NCBI RefSeq assembly: GCF_003477605.1 | Contig: NZ_QUDR01000024.1 | Location: 1 to 48,745, forward strand | Length of the DNA stretch: 48,745 bases | Source of the DNA: Clostridium sp. AF37-5 | Lineage (GTDB): Bacteria > Bacillota > Clostridia > Lachnospirales > Lachnospiraceae | Direction: 5' to 3' | Part shown: one piece after another, positions 33,382 to 42,630 of the stretch | Layout of the letters: every line of letters begins with the position of its first letter | How positions within the stretch are numbered: position 1 is the stretch's first letter | Position numbers and translations under genes: made by a program | Notes under the pieces: generated by a model | The model's input: only the letters and a program-made list of their open reading frames with translations | Database searches by the model: none | Told to the model about the DNA's origin: nothing

Positions 33382-35307
33382 ATGGAGATAAAAAAATATC
33401 AAAAATGGACGGCGCTTGTGCTGGTTTTGTGTATGTTATTTTCAATGACCGGCTGCGCGGACGAAGAGAAAGAAGCCAAACAGAGTTTCAGTAAGGAGGA
33501 TACTTGGGTTGTTTATTGGTATCTGTGTGGCAGCGATTTGGAGAGCAATTACGGTGCAGCAACAGCAGATCTAAATGAAATGATGCAGGTTAAGCTTCCG
33601 GAAAACGTAAAAGTGGTAATTCAGACGGGTGGTGCGTCAAAGTGGCAGAATGATCAGGTAAAAACCGACCGGATTCAGCGTTATGAGTACAGTGGAGATA
33701 CACTTACTTTAAAAGATGAAACTGAGCAGGCAAGCATGGGTGATCCGGAGACGTTAAAGGGATTCCTCAATTATGCAGAGGAAAACTATCCGGCAGACCA
33801 TAAGATGTTGTTGTTCTGGAATCATGGTGGTGGAAGTGTAAGCGGTGTCTCTTTTGATGAAAATTATGAAATGGATTCGTTGGTATTAGACGAAATTTCC
33901 GCTGTTATGAAAGATGTCTACGGTGACAAAAAGCCGTTTGAGGTTGTTGGTTTTGATACCTGCCTGATGGCAACGGTAGATACAGCGAATGTATTCCAGA
34001 ATTATGCGTCCTACATGGTAGCGTCTGAGGAGACAGAGCCGGGAAATGGATGGCTGTACAGCGGATGGCTTTCTAAACTTGCAAAAAATCCGGCTATGAA
34101 CGGTGCCGAACTTGGTAAAGAAATCTGCGACAGTTTTAAACAAGGTTGTAAACAAGCAGGAACGGATGCGGAAATTACACTTTCCGTAACCGATTTGTCC
34201 AAGACACCGGCAATAATTGAAGCCCTGCAGAATATGGGTAAGGTCGTTTTGAAAAAAGCAGAAAAAGATTCCTCTGTATGCGCGGAATTTGCCAGAAGTG
34301 CCACGAAGGCAGAAAATTATGGTGGTAATAATGACAAAGAAGGATACACAAACATGGTTGACTTAGGGCATTTGGCACAGAATGCAGAAGGGTTGATCGG
34401 TGAGAGCAAAGCGCAGATTGAAAAAGCACTTTCCGATGCGATTGTTTATAAAATAAATGGAGACTACCGCCGTCATGCAAGCGGACTTTCGGTTTATTAT
34501 TCCTATGACGGCGACCAGGAATCAGCAGCCCGTTACCAGCAGATTGCCGCAGAGAATATTTATTCTTCCTTTGTCAATTATTCCATCGGTGCCAATATAT
34601 CCGATGAGGCATTGAGTGAAAGTGGTGTCGGCGAAGTACAGGAAGTAAGCGGATTTGACGGTGACCTTGAGATGTCAATTAATGAAAATGATTACATCCA
34701 GTTGAACATTGACCCGGCAAAATTAGATAGTATTCAAAGCATTGCTTTCAATTTTGCTTATATCAGTGACGACGGAAAAGCAATTGTCTTTTTAGGAAAA
34801 GATAACGACTTAGAGTGCGACTGGGAAAAAGGTGTATTCCAGGATAACTTCCGCGGCGTCTGGGGTTCTATTAATGACAGAGAATGTTACATGGAGTTAG
34901 TTTATGAGGGCGATGATTATAATTTGTATACGGTTCCGATTAAATTAAATGGAGAAGACAGCTATTTGAGTGTCGCCTATGATTATGAGGCAAAAGACTT
35001 CTATATTCTTGGTGCAACTTCCGGTGTGGATGAATCCGGACAGGCGGGAAAAGATATGCGACCATTGGAGAAGGGCGATAAAGTAGCTATTGTCTATTAC
35101 GCACAGAGCATGGAAGGAAATAATGAGGTTCAGGAAATGCCAGACGATGAATTTACATGGAAGGAAAGTTATGAATTCAAAGAAAAAGATTTGCCGGATG
35201 GAAAATATGCCTTTACTTATGAAGTAACGGATATTACCGGCAAGAGCACGATGTCAGACGTTGCCTTCCTGAATTTGAAAAATGGCGAGATTAAGCCGGA
35301 GTTATAA
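33382..35307 (+). CDS. Clostripain-family (C11) lipoprotein
   Basis: 641 residues. Lipoprotein signal with lipobox MTGC (about 22-26), then a caspase-like C11 peptidase. The catalytic pair is His148 in FWNHGGGSVSG and Cys194 in VGFDTCLMATVD; ASEETEPGNGW is also typical. The C-terminal half is beta-rich and probably a binding domain. C11 enzymes cleave after Arg or Lys and are often calcium-activated. The protein should sit outside the membrane. Promoter on the same divergent region as the LytTR operon. Terminator at 35321-35356. Natural substrate unknown. Confidence 0.95.
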   Translation: MEIKKYQKWTALVLVLCMLFSMTGCADEEKEAKQSFSKEDTWVVYWYLCGSDLESNYGAATADLNEMMQVKLPENVKVVIQTGGASKWQNDQVKTDRIQRYEYSGDTLTLKDETEQASMGDPETLKGFLNYAEENYPADHKMLLFWNHGGGSVSGVSFDENYEMDSLVLDEISAVMKDVYGDKKPFEVVGFDTCLMATVDTANVFQNYASYMVASEETEPGNGWLYSGWLSKLAKNPAMNGAELGKEICDSFKQGCKQAGTDAEITLSVTDLSKTPAIIEALQNMGKVVLKKAEKDSSVCAEFARSATKAENYGGNNDKEGYTNMVDLGHLAQNAEGLIGESKAQIEKALSDAIVYKINGDYRRHASGLSVYYSYDGDQESAARYQQIAAENIYSSFVNYSIGANISDEALSESGVGEVQEVSGFDGDLEMSINENDYIQLNIDPAKLDSIQSIAFNFAYISDDGKAIVFLGKDNDLECDWEKGVFQDNFRGVWGSINDRECYMELVYEGDDYNLYTVPIKLNGEDSYLSVAYDYEAKDFYILGATSGVDESGQAGKDMRPLEKGDKVAIVYYAQSMEGNNEVQEMPDDEFTWKESYEFKEKDLPDGKYAFTYEVTDITGKSTMSDVAFLNLKNGEIKPEL

Positions 35308-35320
35308 AAGAAATTTATTA

Positions 35321-35356
35321 GAAATGCAGAGACTTTACCGTTTCTGCATTTTTTTT
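35321..35356 (+). terminator. Terminator after the C11 gene
   Basis: AAATGCAGA/TCTGCATTT stem with an 11-12 base loop and eight or more T. Confidence 0.85.
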
Positions 35357-35435
35357 GCCGTTTTGACAGAAAGCGTAGGATTTATCCGCAAAGTATGATA
35401 TTTTGGGAGCACGGAATCTTTTGAGGAGGGGTTTT

Positions 35436-36146
35436 ATGCGAATTTATTTATGTGATGAATCCGCAAAAGAGCGGTCAGCGATAAAAAAGTGCGTAGATAA
35501 ATATCTGCGTGGCAATTATCAAGTAAGCATAAAAGAATTCAGCTCGGTCGAAAATATGTTATCCGAAATTCCGGTAAACAAACCGAGTCTTATGATTGTA
35601 AACCTTCCGGAGCAAAAGATAAAAGACCCTGTGATTGTAAAAAAACTTCAGGGGAGAAAGAGTAATCAGAAGATGATTATGACAGCAGCATCTGAATGCT
35701 ATGCAATGGATGCCTTTTCCGTATATGCCGATGGCTTTTTGATAAAGCCGTTTGTGCAGCAGCAGGTTGATTGTGCGCTGAACCGTTTTCAGAATATGTT
35801 TTATCAAATGAAAAAAAACATATCATTTATGGTAGACCGCACAATGAAAAAATTTTGCTTAGACGAAATCATTTACATGGAAACATGTGGGCATGCGACG
35901 ATGATACATACGCTGCATGGGGATTTTCGGACAAATTGTTCGCTCACGAGGGCAAAAGAAAAAATGCCGGATGGCGGTGATTTTGTTACCTGCGGGAAAA
36001 GTTATTACATCAATGCGGGCTATATTAAAGATGTTACCAAAACAGAAATTATTTTACGGGGAGGTGAACAAATTTACATTCCGACTAGATTACAAAAGGA
36101 ATTATGCTTGTTATGGCAAATGAAAGTAAATAATAATATTCTATAA
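35436..36146 (+). CDS. Orphan LytTR regulator with atypical receiver
   Basis: 236 residues. N-terminal receiver-like domain, C-terminal LytTR domain (about 130-232) with CGKSYYINAGYI and IYIPTRLQ. The receiver keeps the acidic pair Asp7/Glu8, Thr83 (MTAAS) and Lys104 (LIKPF), but the residue expected to be the phospho-acceptor Asp is Asn56 (MIVNLP). It therefore probably cannot take part in ordinary phosphotransfer and may respond to binding partners or be constitutively active. ATG 35436 follows GAGGAGGG. No kinase is adjacent. A small lipoprotein follows after 27 bp. Confidence 0.88.
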   Translation: MRIYLCDESAKERSAIKKCVDKYLRGNYQVSIKEFSSVENMLSEIPVNKPSLMIVNLPEQKIKDPVIVKKLQGRKSNQKMIMTAASECYAMDAFSVYADGFLIKPFVQQQVDCALNRFQNMFYQMKKNISFMVDRTMKKFCLDEIIYMETCGHATMIHTLHGDFRTNCSLTRAKEKMPDGGDFVTCGKSYYINAGYIKDVTKTEIILRGGEQIYIPTRLQKELCLLWQMKVNNNIL

Positions 36147-36173
36147 AAAATTAAAATTTGGAGGATTTAGAAA

Positions 36174-36647
36174 ATGAAAAAGATTGTATCAGCAGTATTA
36201 GTATTTGTAATGATGTTAAGTTTGGCAGGATGTGGTATTTCTTATGACGACATCAAAGGTGATTGGACAGCAAAGACAATCAATGGTATGACAATTGATG
36301 AATATGCAGCATCCCTTGGCGTTGATCCTAGTCAGGCAACTGTAAATGTAAATATCACAGAAGATGATAAAATGACAATGGTAACTGCAAACGGTGAGAC
36401 AAAATTTGATTATGAGAGACGTTCTGACGGAATTGAAGTTAAAATGGAAGGTAAAGATGAAATTTACATGTCCATGGCATATGACAAAGACAAGAAGACG
36501 CTCACATACAAATTAGATTTGGGAAATGGACAGACAATGGAAGTTGTTTTGGAAAAGGGAAAAGCTGATATGACACCTGTTCAGCAGGACGCTCAGACTC
36601 AGACTGACGGAGCTGTTGAAGAAGGAGCTACTGAAGCTGCACAGTAA
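36174..36647 (+). CDS. Small lipoprotein
   Basis: 157 residues. Signal peptide and lipobox (LAGC) at about 17-20, then a compact domain that starts YDDIKGDWTAKTINGM, a pattern seen in lipocalin-like or extracellular stress-type small lipoproteins of Lachnospiraceae. The tail is Gln/Glu/Ala/Thr-rich and probably disordered. Function unknown. GGAGG precedes the ATG. Between an orphan LytTR regulator and an O-antigen-ligase-like gene, possibly co-transcribed. Confidence 0.82.
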   Translation: MKKIVSAVLVFVMMLSLAGCGISYDDIKGDWTAKTINGMTIDEYAASLGVDPSQATVNVNITEDDKMTMVTANGETKFDYERRSDGIEVKMEGKDEIYMSMAYDKDKKTLTYKLDLGNGQTMEVVLEKGKADMTPVQQDAQTQTDGAVEEGATEAAQ

Positions 36648-36652
36648 GGAAT

Positions 36653-38353
36653 ATGATGAAAAAATGGGACAAATGGATAACGTTAGCACCAATTGCTTTG
36701 GTGCTTGCGTTTCTGCCCCTTGTTGTAGGCAGGATAAACAGTAAAACATACACAGAGAATGAACCGTGGCTTCCCGCAAATGCGGTTGAGTCAGATTTCT
36801 TTTTGTATGGTAAATTGTTTGTCCTGTTTTTTTGCTGTCTTTTTATGATTGTGCTTTTGGTTCGTATGCGCTTTTGGCGGCAGATTCACGAGATGCCAAA
36901 ATATCTTCTTCTACCTATATTATATGGTGGTTTTGCAATTGCATCTTCTCTGCATGCAAATCATCCTTTTCTGAGTGTGCGGGGGATGACCGGCAATATG
37001 CAGGGGCTTTTCGTAATACTTTCGTATCTGCTTGTGTTCTTTTACAGTTTTTTTTGGGTGAATAAAACAGAAAATATTTCCATACTGATAAAAATACTTG
37101 GTGTCTCAATTGGAATCCTTGGCGTGATTGGCATTTCGCAGTTCTTTGGATTTGATTTATTGTCAATGGGCTTTGTGAAAGAGTTTCTAGGTGGGAGAAA
37201 GGCGAGAGTTTCACATTTTATATATTTAACTTTGTACCATTGGAACTATGTGGGGAGCTATGTAGCGCTTCTTCTGCCGGTGACGGTGGCAATGATTGTT
37301 TATTTCCATGAGGCGGGTAAAAAGCGGGAGAGAACTTTTTGGTTCGTGCTTTTTTATCTGCTGATTTTCTGCCTTTTTGGTTCGCAGTCGCGGACCGGCA
37401 CGCTTGCGGTACTGGTTTCGTTTTGTGTTGGCGGCGTAAAATATCGGAACAAAGTCTGTCAGTACAAAAGAACAATTCTCTGCGTCTTGGTTTCTGTGCT
37501 TGCAATTTTATCTTTCTGCAACTGGTACATCACAGGGGATATTTTTGGAAAATGGCAGCAGGTTCGGTTTTCTACCAAGGGAAGTAAAAAGTTATCTTAT
37601 ATTGAAACGAAGGATGACCATGTGAAAATCCGCTATAAAAAGAAAAATTATTCTTTTGTCATAGAGGGAAGCGGTGAAAATATCACGCTTAAAAAGACAC
37701 CGGATAGAAAGTGGAAAGCATTTTCATTTGAAAAGAAAGCATTTGCGGACGGTGAAAAGACCGTTTATGGCTATGAAATGAAGTACAAAAAGAGTGTCTG
37801 GCGGTTTACCAATCAGCGTGGGGATGGGAAGTATTATTATCTCAATGCAAACGGAAAATGGGATTTGTGTATTCACGCCGAAACGGCACTGCCATCGTGG
37901 ATGAATGAGGTGGCATCGCTTCGAGGTTTTGTGTGGTCAAGAACGATACCGCTGTTAAAAGATTATGTGCTGCTTGGCGCGGGGCCCGACCAGTTTGGTT
38001 TTGTGTTCCCGCATAATGATTATGTTGCCAGATATCAGTATGATTTGTTGACAACTTATTATAAGAAGCCACATAATTATTATCTTCAGATGGGAATTGA
38101 GACAGGGTGCCTCTCGCTTGTTCTGATGCTTGCATTTTTTGTGATTTTTTTAAAGCGTGGCTTTGCGGCAGCCAAAGGAAAGTGCCATACGCAGAAAGAG
38201 TATTTTATACGGGCAATTTTGATTTCTGTATTAGGATATCTCTTTGCCGGGATGTTTAATGATTCTATGGTAGTAACAGCGCCTGTGTTCTGGTGTCTGT
38301 TAGGACTGGGAGCGGGTGGAATGGGTGATAGAGTTAGGAATACAATAAGTTAG
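36653..38353 (+). CDS. O-antigen ligase/polymerase-like membrane protein
   Basis: 566 residues, about ten or more membrane spans, with signature pieces of the Wzy_C/WaaL group: GSQSRTG, GAGPDQF and KPHNYYLQMGIETG. Such enzymes transfer or polymerise surface glycans. Between two spans there is an insert of about 125 residues (about 292-415), rich in Lys/Tyr and beta strands, likely outside the membrane. The start is the first of two ATGs after AAGGA. No other glycan genes are in the window, so its partner pathway is unknown. A long bidirectional hairpin ends it. Confidence 0.85.
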   Translation: MMKKWDKWITLAPIALVLAFLPLVVGRINSKTYTENEPWLPANAVESDFFLYGKLFVLFFCCLFMIVLLVRMRFWRQIHEMPKYLLLPILYGGFAIASSLHANHPFLSVRGMTGNMQGLFVILSYLLVFFYSFFWVNKTENISILIKILGVSIGILGVIGISQFFGFDLLSMGFVKEFLGGRKARVSHFIYLTLYHWNYVGSYVALLLPVTVAMIVYFHEAGKKRERTFWFVLFYLLIFCLFGSQSRTGTLAVLVSFCVGGVKYRNKVCQYKRTILCVLVSVLAILSFCNWYITGDIFGKWQQVRFSTKGSKKLSYIETKDDHVKIRYKKKNYSFVIEGSGENITLKKTPDRKWKAFSFEKKAFADGEKTVYGYEMKYKKSVWRFTNQRGDGKYYYLNANGKWDLCIHAETALPSWMNEVASLRGFVWSRTIPLLKDYVLLGAGPDQFGFVFPHNDYVARYQYDLLTTYYKKPHNYYLQMGIETGCLSLVLMLAFFVIFLKRGFAAAKGKCHTQKEYFIRAILISVLGYLFAGMFNDSMVVTAPVFWCLLGLGAGGMGDRVRNTIS

Positions 38354-38361
38354 ACTTACCT

Positions 38362-38448
38362 AAAAAAGGAAAAACCACAAACCAGCGAGAAACATAATTC
38401 GTGAAGCGAATTCTCTGTTTCGAGTCGGTTTGCAGTTTTTCCTTTTTT
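38362..38448. terminator. Long bidirectional terminator
   Basis: AAAAAAGGAAAAAC pairs with GTTTTTCCTTTTTT, with further stem segments (CAAACC/GGTTTG, CGAGAAACA/TGTTTCG) and an inner AATTCG-TGAAG-CGAATT tip. It lies between two convergent genes and serves both. Confidence 0.88.
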
Positions 38449-38470
38449 ATCGTAAGAATAGCCGTATTAT

Positions 38471-39862
38471 TTACCCTCTCAATGCCTCATCAATTGCCTT
38501 AGCGGCAGCTTTTCCTGCACCCATGGCAAGGATTACGGTTGCGGCACCTGTTACGGCGTCACCACCGGCGTATACATTATCACGGGTTGTTAAACCGGAT
38601 TCATCCTTTGTGATTAAGCATCCGCGGTTATTTGCTTCCAGACCAGGGGTTGTGGAGCGAATCAATGGGTTTGGACTTGTACCAATGGACATGATTACGC
38701 TGTCAACATCAAGAACAAATTCGCTGTCAGGTTTTTCAACCGGACGGCGGCGTCCGCTTTCATCCGGCTCGCCAAGTTCCATCTCAACACATTTCATGCC
38801 ACATACCATACCCTCGTCATTGCCAAGGATTTCAACTGGGTTATTTAGTGTCTTAAAGATGATTCCCTCTTCTTCTGCATGCTCAACTTCTTCTTTACGG
38901 GCAGGAAGTTCTTCCATACCACGGCGGTATACAATGTAAACTTCTTCTGCACCAAGACGTTTTGCACTGCGGGCTGCATCCATAGCTACGTTACCGCCAC
39001 CGACAACAGCAACTTTCTTTGCATGCTGGATTGGTGTTTTGCTTCCGTCGCGGTAAGCTTTCATTAAGTTAATACGAGTCAGGAATTCGTTTGCAGAATA
39101 AACACCCTTCAGACTTTCACCAGGGATATTCATGAAACGAGGAAGTCCTGCACCGGAACCAACGAAGATTGCTTCGTTACCCATTTCGAAAATTTCATCG
39201 ATGGTTAATACTTTACCAATTACCATATTGGTTTCTACATCAACACCGATTGCTTTTAAGTTATCAATTTCCTTCTGCACAATTGCTTTTGGAAGACGGA
39301 ATTCCGGAATACCATAAACCAAAACGCCGCCGGCAAGGTGAAGTGCTTCAAAAATTGTTACTTTGTATCCTAATTTAGCCAAATCACCGGCAACGGTAAG
39401 ACCACTTGGGCCGGCACCGATAACGGCAACTTTGTGACCGTTTGGCTCCGGTTTAACCGGTGCGTCTGTGCAGTGCTCTCTGTGGTAGTCAGCAACGAAA
39501 CGCTCCAATCGTCCGATACCAACCGGCTCGCCTTTGATACCGCGGACACATTTGCCTTCGCACTGATTTTCCTGTGGGCATACACGGCCGCAGACAGCAG
39601 GAAGGGAAGTGGATTCTGAAAGAATCGCAAAAGCACCTTCAATATCTTCATTTGCTACGCGCTCAATAAATGCCGGAATGTTAATCTGAACTGGGCAGGC
39701 GCTGACGCAAGGTTTGTTTTTACAGTTTAAGCAGCGACGAGCTTCGTTTACTGCCATATCATAGGTGTAGCCAAGAGCTACTTCGTCAAAGTTTTTATTA
39801 CGGACATCCGGGTCTTGTACCGGCATTGGGCATTTATTCATATCCATATTTCTCTCTGCCAT
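38471..39862 (-). CDS. NfnB / glutamate synthase small subunit-like
   Basis: 463 residues: an N-terminal iron-sulfur domain with RRCLNCKNKPCVSACP and VCGRVCPQENQCEGKC, an FAD-binding region GAGPSGLTVAGDLAK, and an NADPH-binding GGGNVAMDAARSAKR, ending GAATVILAMGAGK. It belongs to the GltD/NfnB family. Together with the adjacent FNR-like subunit it probably forms NfnAB, a bifurcating ferredoxin:NAD(P) transhydrogenase of anaerobes. A GltD role is less likely because no large glutamate synthase subunit is here. ATG 39862 has AAAGGGG upstream, two bases after the previous stop. Confidence 0.9.
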   Translation of the reverse strand: MAERNMDMNKCPMPVQDPDVRNKNFDEVALGYTYDMAVNEARRCLNCKNKPCVSACPVQINIPAFIERVANEDIEGAFAILSESTSLPAVCGRVCPQENQCEGKCVRGIKGEPVGIGRLERFVADYHREHCTDAPVKPEPNGHKVAVIGAGPSGLTVAGDLAKLGYKVTIFEALHLAGGVLVYGIPEFRLPKAIVQKEIDNLKAIGVDVETNMVIGKVLTIDEIFEMGNEAIFVGSGAGLPRFMNIPGESLKGVYSANEFLTRINLMKAYRDGSKTPIQHAKKVAVVGGGNVAMDAARSAKRLGAEEVYIVYRRGMEELPARKEEVEHAEEEGIIFKTLNNPVEILGNDEGMVCGMKCVEMELGEPDESGRRRPVEKPDSEFVLDVDSVIMSIGTSPNPLIRSTTPGLEANNRGCLITKDESGLTTRDNVYAGGDAVTGAATVILAMGAGKAAAKAIDEALRG

Positions 39863-39864
39863 GA

Positions 39865-40707
39865 TTAATTTTCCCCTTTCTTGAGTAGATTGCAATATTC
39901 ATCGCGGGCGTGTGTCTCAAATTCTTTGTACATTGTTCCACGATGCATTGCTTCATCGAAATCAACGAGGTGTCCATCGAAATCCGGACCGTCTACGCAG
40001 GCAAATTTGGTTTCGCCGCCAACTGTCAGACGACAGCCGCCGCACATACCGGTTCCGTCAATCATAATCGGGTTCATGCTGACAACGGTTTTGATGTCAT
40101 ATTTTTTCGTTGTCAGGCATACAAATTTCATCATAATCAATGGTCCGATGGCAATGACTTCATCGTATTCATTTCCATCCTGAATTAATTTTTCCAATGC
40201 GTCTGTTACCAGACCTTTTTCGCCATAACTTCCGTCATCGGTCATCATGACGAGTTTGTCACTGGCTGCTTTGAATTCGTCCTCAAGAATTACTAAGTCT
40301 TGATTACGGAATCCAACGATGGCGTGAACTTCAGCACCCATCTGGTGCAGTTTCTTTGTAATTGGGTAAGCAATGGCACAGCCAACACCACCGCCGACAA
40401 CTGCTACTTTTTTCAATCCTTCTGTGTGTGTAGGAACACCAAGCGGGCCTACAAAGTCGTGAATGTATTCACCTTCTTTTAAGGTGTCTAATTCCATTGT
40501 ACCGGCACCAACAATCTGATAAATAATGGTAACGGTTCCAGCCTCGCGGTCAAAATCCGCGATTGTCAAAGGAATTCTCTCGCTATCTTCTTTTGCGCGG
40601 AAGATAATAAATTGTCCCGGCTCTGCTTTCTTTGCAATCAAAGGAGCCTCTACTGTGATTTTACTGACAGTAGGATTCAGGGACTTTTTTTCAACAATTT
40701 TGAACAT
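39865..40707 (-). CDS. NfnA-type ferredoxin-NADP reductase subunit
   Basis: 280 residues. N-terminal FAD domain (PGQFIIFRA, ERIPLTIADFD), a nucleotide-binding part (VGGGVGCAIAYPITK) and a C-terminal [2Fe-2S] site with Asp ligand, IDGTGMCGGCRLTVGGETK and a later Cys in FACVDGP, as known for NfnA. Couples NADH/NADPH and ferredoxin redox pools. GGAGG precedes ATG 40707. Transcribed with the NfnB-like gene; divergent from the acyl-CoA synthetase. Confidence 0.9.
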   Translation of the reverse strand: MFKIVEKKSLNPTVSKITVEAPLIAKKAEPGQFIIFRAKEDSERIPLTIADFDREAGTVTIIYQIVGAGTMELDTLKEGEYIHDFVGPLGVPTHTEGLKKVAVVGGGVGCAIAYPITKKLHQMGAEVHAIVGFRNQDLVILEDEFKAASDKLVMMTDDGSYGEKGLVTDALEKLIQDGNEYDEVIAIGPLIMMKFVCLTTKKYDIKTVVSMNPIMIDGTGMCGGCRLTVGGETKFACVDGPDFDGHLVDFDEAMHRGTMYKEFETHARDEYCNLLKKGEN

Positions 40708-40836
40708 AAACAAAATCCTCCATTCATCTGTGTACATAAGTCAACATAATTCTATCATATTATAAGGGTAAATTCAAACGGATTCTTCTGGAAGTGTAAA
40801 AAATATATTAAATATCACGATTTTGCGTTGTTTTTC

Positions 40837-40865
40837 TTGACAATAGAGAAAGCGTGATGTATTGT
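40837..40865 (+). promoter_or_regulatory. Promoter of the acyl-CoA synthetase-fabF pair
   Basis: TTGACA (40837-40842), 17-bp spacer, TATTGT (40860-40865). The -10 overlaps an inverted repeat ATTGT-TT-ACAAT that could be an operator. Confidence 0.65.
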
Positions 40866-40941
40866 TTACAATATGATGTGGTTTTGAAAACTACATGGAA
40901 CATAAAAATAATTTGCAGGATATGATATAGGAGGAACGCAA

Positions 40942-42630
40942 ATGGCATTTTCAAAAGGCGATATTGCAGCACCATTTATTCAGGTTAAGGAAGATGAAAA
41001 CGGTGTTTTGCAGGACATTAAATTTGTAAATGATGATAATTTTAACTTTGCTTATGATGTGGTAGATAAGATGGCAAAGAAAGATCCGGACAAAGTAGCA
41101 ATGCTTCACATTTCAAAGGATGGAAAGGAACGCTCCTTTACCTTTTATGATATGGCACGTTATTCTTCTAAGGTAGCAAACTATCTTCAGTTTTTAGGAA
41201 TTAAAAAAGGCGACCGCGTAATGCTCGTTTTAAAACGCCACTACCAGTTCTGGTTTGCGATTTTGGCACTGCACAAGATTGGTGCAGTAGCAATTCCGGC
41301 AACAAATCTTTTACTGAAATCCGATTTTGAATATCGTTTTAAAGCCGGTAATGTAGATGCGATTCTTTGTACGGCAGACGGCCCGGTTTCACGCGAAGTG
41401 GATAAGGCGTGCCGCAGCTACAAAAATCTGAAAGTGAAAATCATGGTTGGTGCCAGCCGCAAAGGATGGCGCAGCTTTAACAAGGAAGTAAAATATTTTT
41501 CAAGTCATTTCCGCAGACCACATGGTGAGAATGCAATCCATGGTGATGACCCATCGATTATGTTCTTTACTTCCGGTACGACTTCGTATCCGAAAATTAC
41601 AACCCATAACTTTAAGTATCCTTTGGGACACTATGTGACAGCGAAATACTGGCATCAGGTTGACCCGGATGGCATCCATTTTGCCATTTCCGATACTGGC
41701 TGGGGAAAAGCTCTGTGGGGTAAAATTTATGGTCAGTGGCTGTGCGAAGCATGTATTTTCACCTATGATTTTGATAATTTCGATGCAAAAGAAATTCTTC
41801 ATATGATTGAGAAATACAAAATTACAACATTCTGTGCACCGCCAACGGTTTACCGTGTAATGGTTCATTTGAAATTAGACCAGTACGATTTGTCTTCTTT
41901 GCAGAATGTAACAACAGCAGGTGAAGCATTGAATCCTGAAATCTTTGAGAAGTTTAAGGCAAAAACCGGACTTACTCTGATGGAGGGATTTGGACAGACC
42001 GAGACAACATTGACAATTGGTAACCTCGTTGGTACAACACCAAAACCGGGCTCCATGGGTGTGCCGACACCACAGTATGATGTACAGATTATGCTGCCGG
42101 ATGGAACACTTGCCGGTCCGGAAGAAGAGGGTGAAATTGTTATCTGCACAGAAGATGGTGCGCCAAATGGTTTGTTTATGGAATATTACGGCGACGAAGA
42201 AAAAACACAGAATGCATGGCATGATGGTTATTATCACACAGGTGATACTGCCTACTTTGATGAGGACGGTTATCTGTGGTATGTCGGCCGTACCGATGAT
42301 GTAATTAAGTCCAGCGGCTACCGCATCGGACCATTTGAAATTGAAAATGAAATTATGAAACTTCCATACGTTTTGGAGTGTGCCGTTACTTCTGTGCCGG
42401 ACCCAATCCGTGGTCAGGCAATTAAGGCAAGTATCGTTCTTGCCAACGGTGAAGAGGGAACGGATAAACTGCGAAATGAGATTATGAAATCCTTGAAAAA
42501 GAATATTGCGTCATATAAATGGCCAAAAATACTTGACTTTACGAAAGAATTGCCTAAAACTATAAGTGGTAAGATTCGTAGAAAAGAAATCAAGGAGAAT
42601 GACTGGAATGAAAATGAAGACAACGAATAG
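40942..42630 (+). CDS. AMP-forming acyl-CoA synthetase
   Basis: 562 residues of the ANL superfamily, nearest to acetyl-/medium-chain acyl-CoA synthetases (ACSM-like). Motifs: P-loop-like MFFTSGTTSYPK, EGFGQTETT, YHTGDTAYFDEDGYLWYVGRTDD, KSSGYRIGPFEIE and the C-terminal lysine in KTISGKIRRKEI. It activates a carboxylic acid as acyl-AMP and transfers it to CoA (or possibly a phosphopantetheine carrier). AGGAGG precedes the ATG. The next gene, a FabF-like ketosynthase, overlaps by 23 bases. The acyl chain is unknown. Confidence 0.95.
   Translation: MAFSKGDIAAPFIQVKEDENGVLQDIKFVNDDNFNFAYDVVDKMAKKDPDKVAMLHISKDGKERSFTFYDMARYSSKVANYLQFLGIKKGDRVMLVLKRHYQFWFAILALHKIGAVAIPATNLLLKSDFEYRFKAGNVDAILCTADGPVSREVDKACRSYKNLKVKIMVGASRKGWRSFNKEVKYFSSHFRRPHGENAIHGDDPSIMFFTSGTTSYPKITTHNFKYPLGHYVTAKYWHQVDPDGIHFAISDTGWGKALWGKIYGQWLCEACIFTYDFDNFDAKEILHMIEKYKITTFCAPPTVYRVMVHLKLDQYDLSSLQNVTTAGEALNPEIFEKFKAKTGLTLMEGFGQTETTLTIGNLVGTTPKPGSMGVPTPQYDVQIMLPDGTLAGPEEEGEIVICTEDGAPNGLFMEYYGDEEKTQNAWHDGYYHTGDTAYFDEDGYLWYVGRTDDVIKSSGYRIGPFEIENEIMKLPYVLECAVTSVPDPIRGQAIKASIVLANGEEGTDKLRNEIMKSLKKNIASYKWPKILDFTKELPKTISGKIRRKEIKENDWNENEDNE

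Noticed and set aside
38430..38939. 169-codon plus-strand frame
   Set aside because: Antisense to the NfnB-like gene and starts within the terminator.
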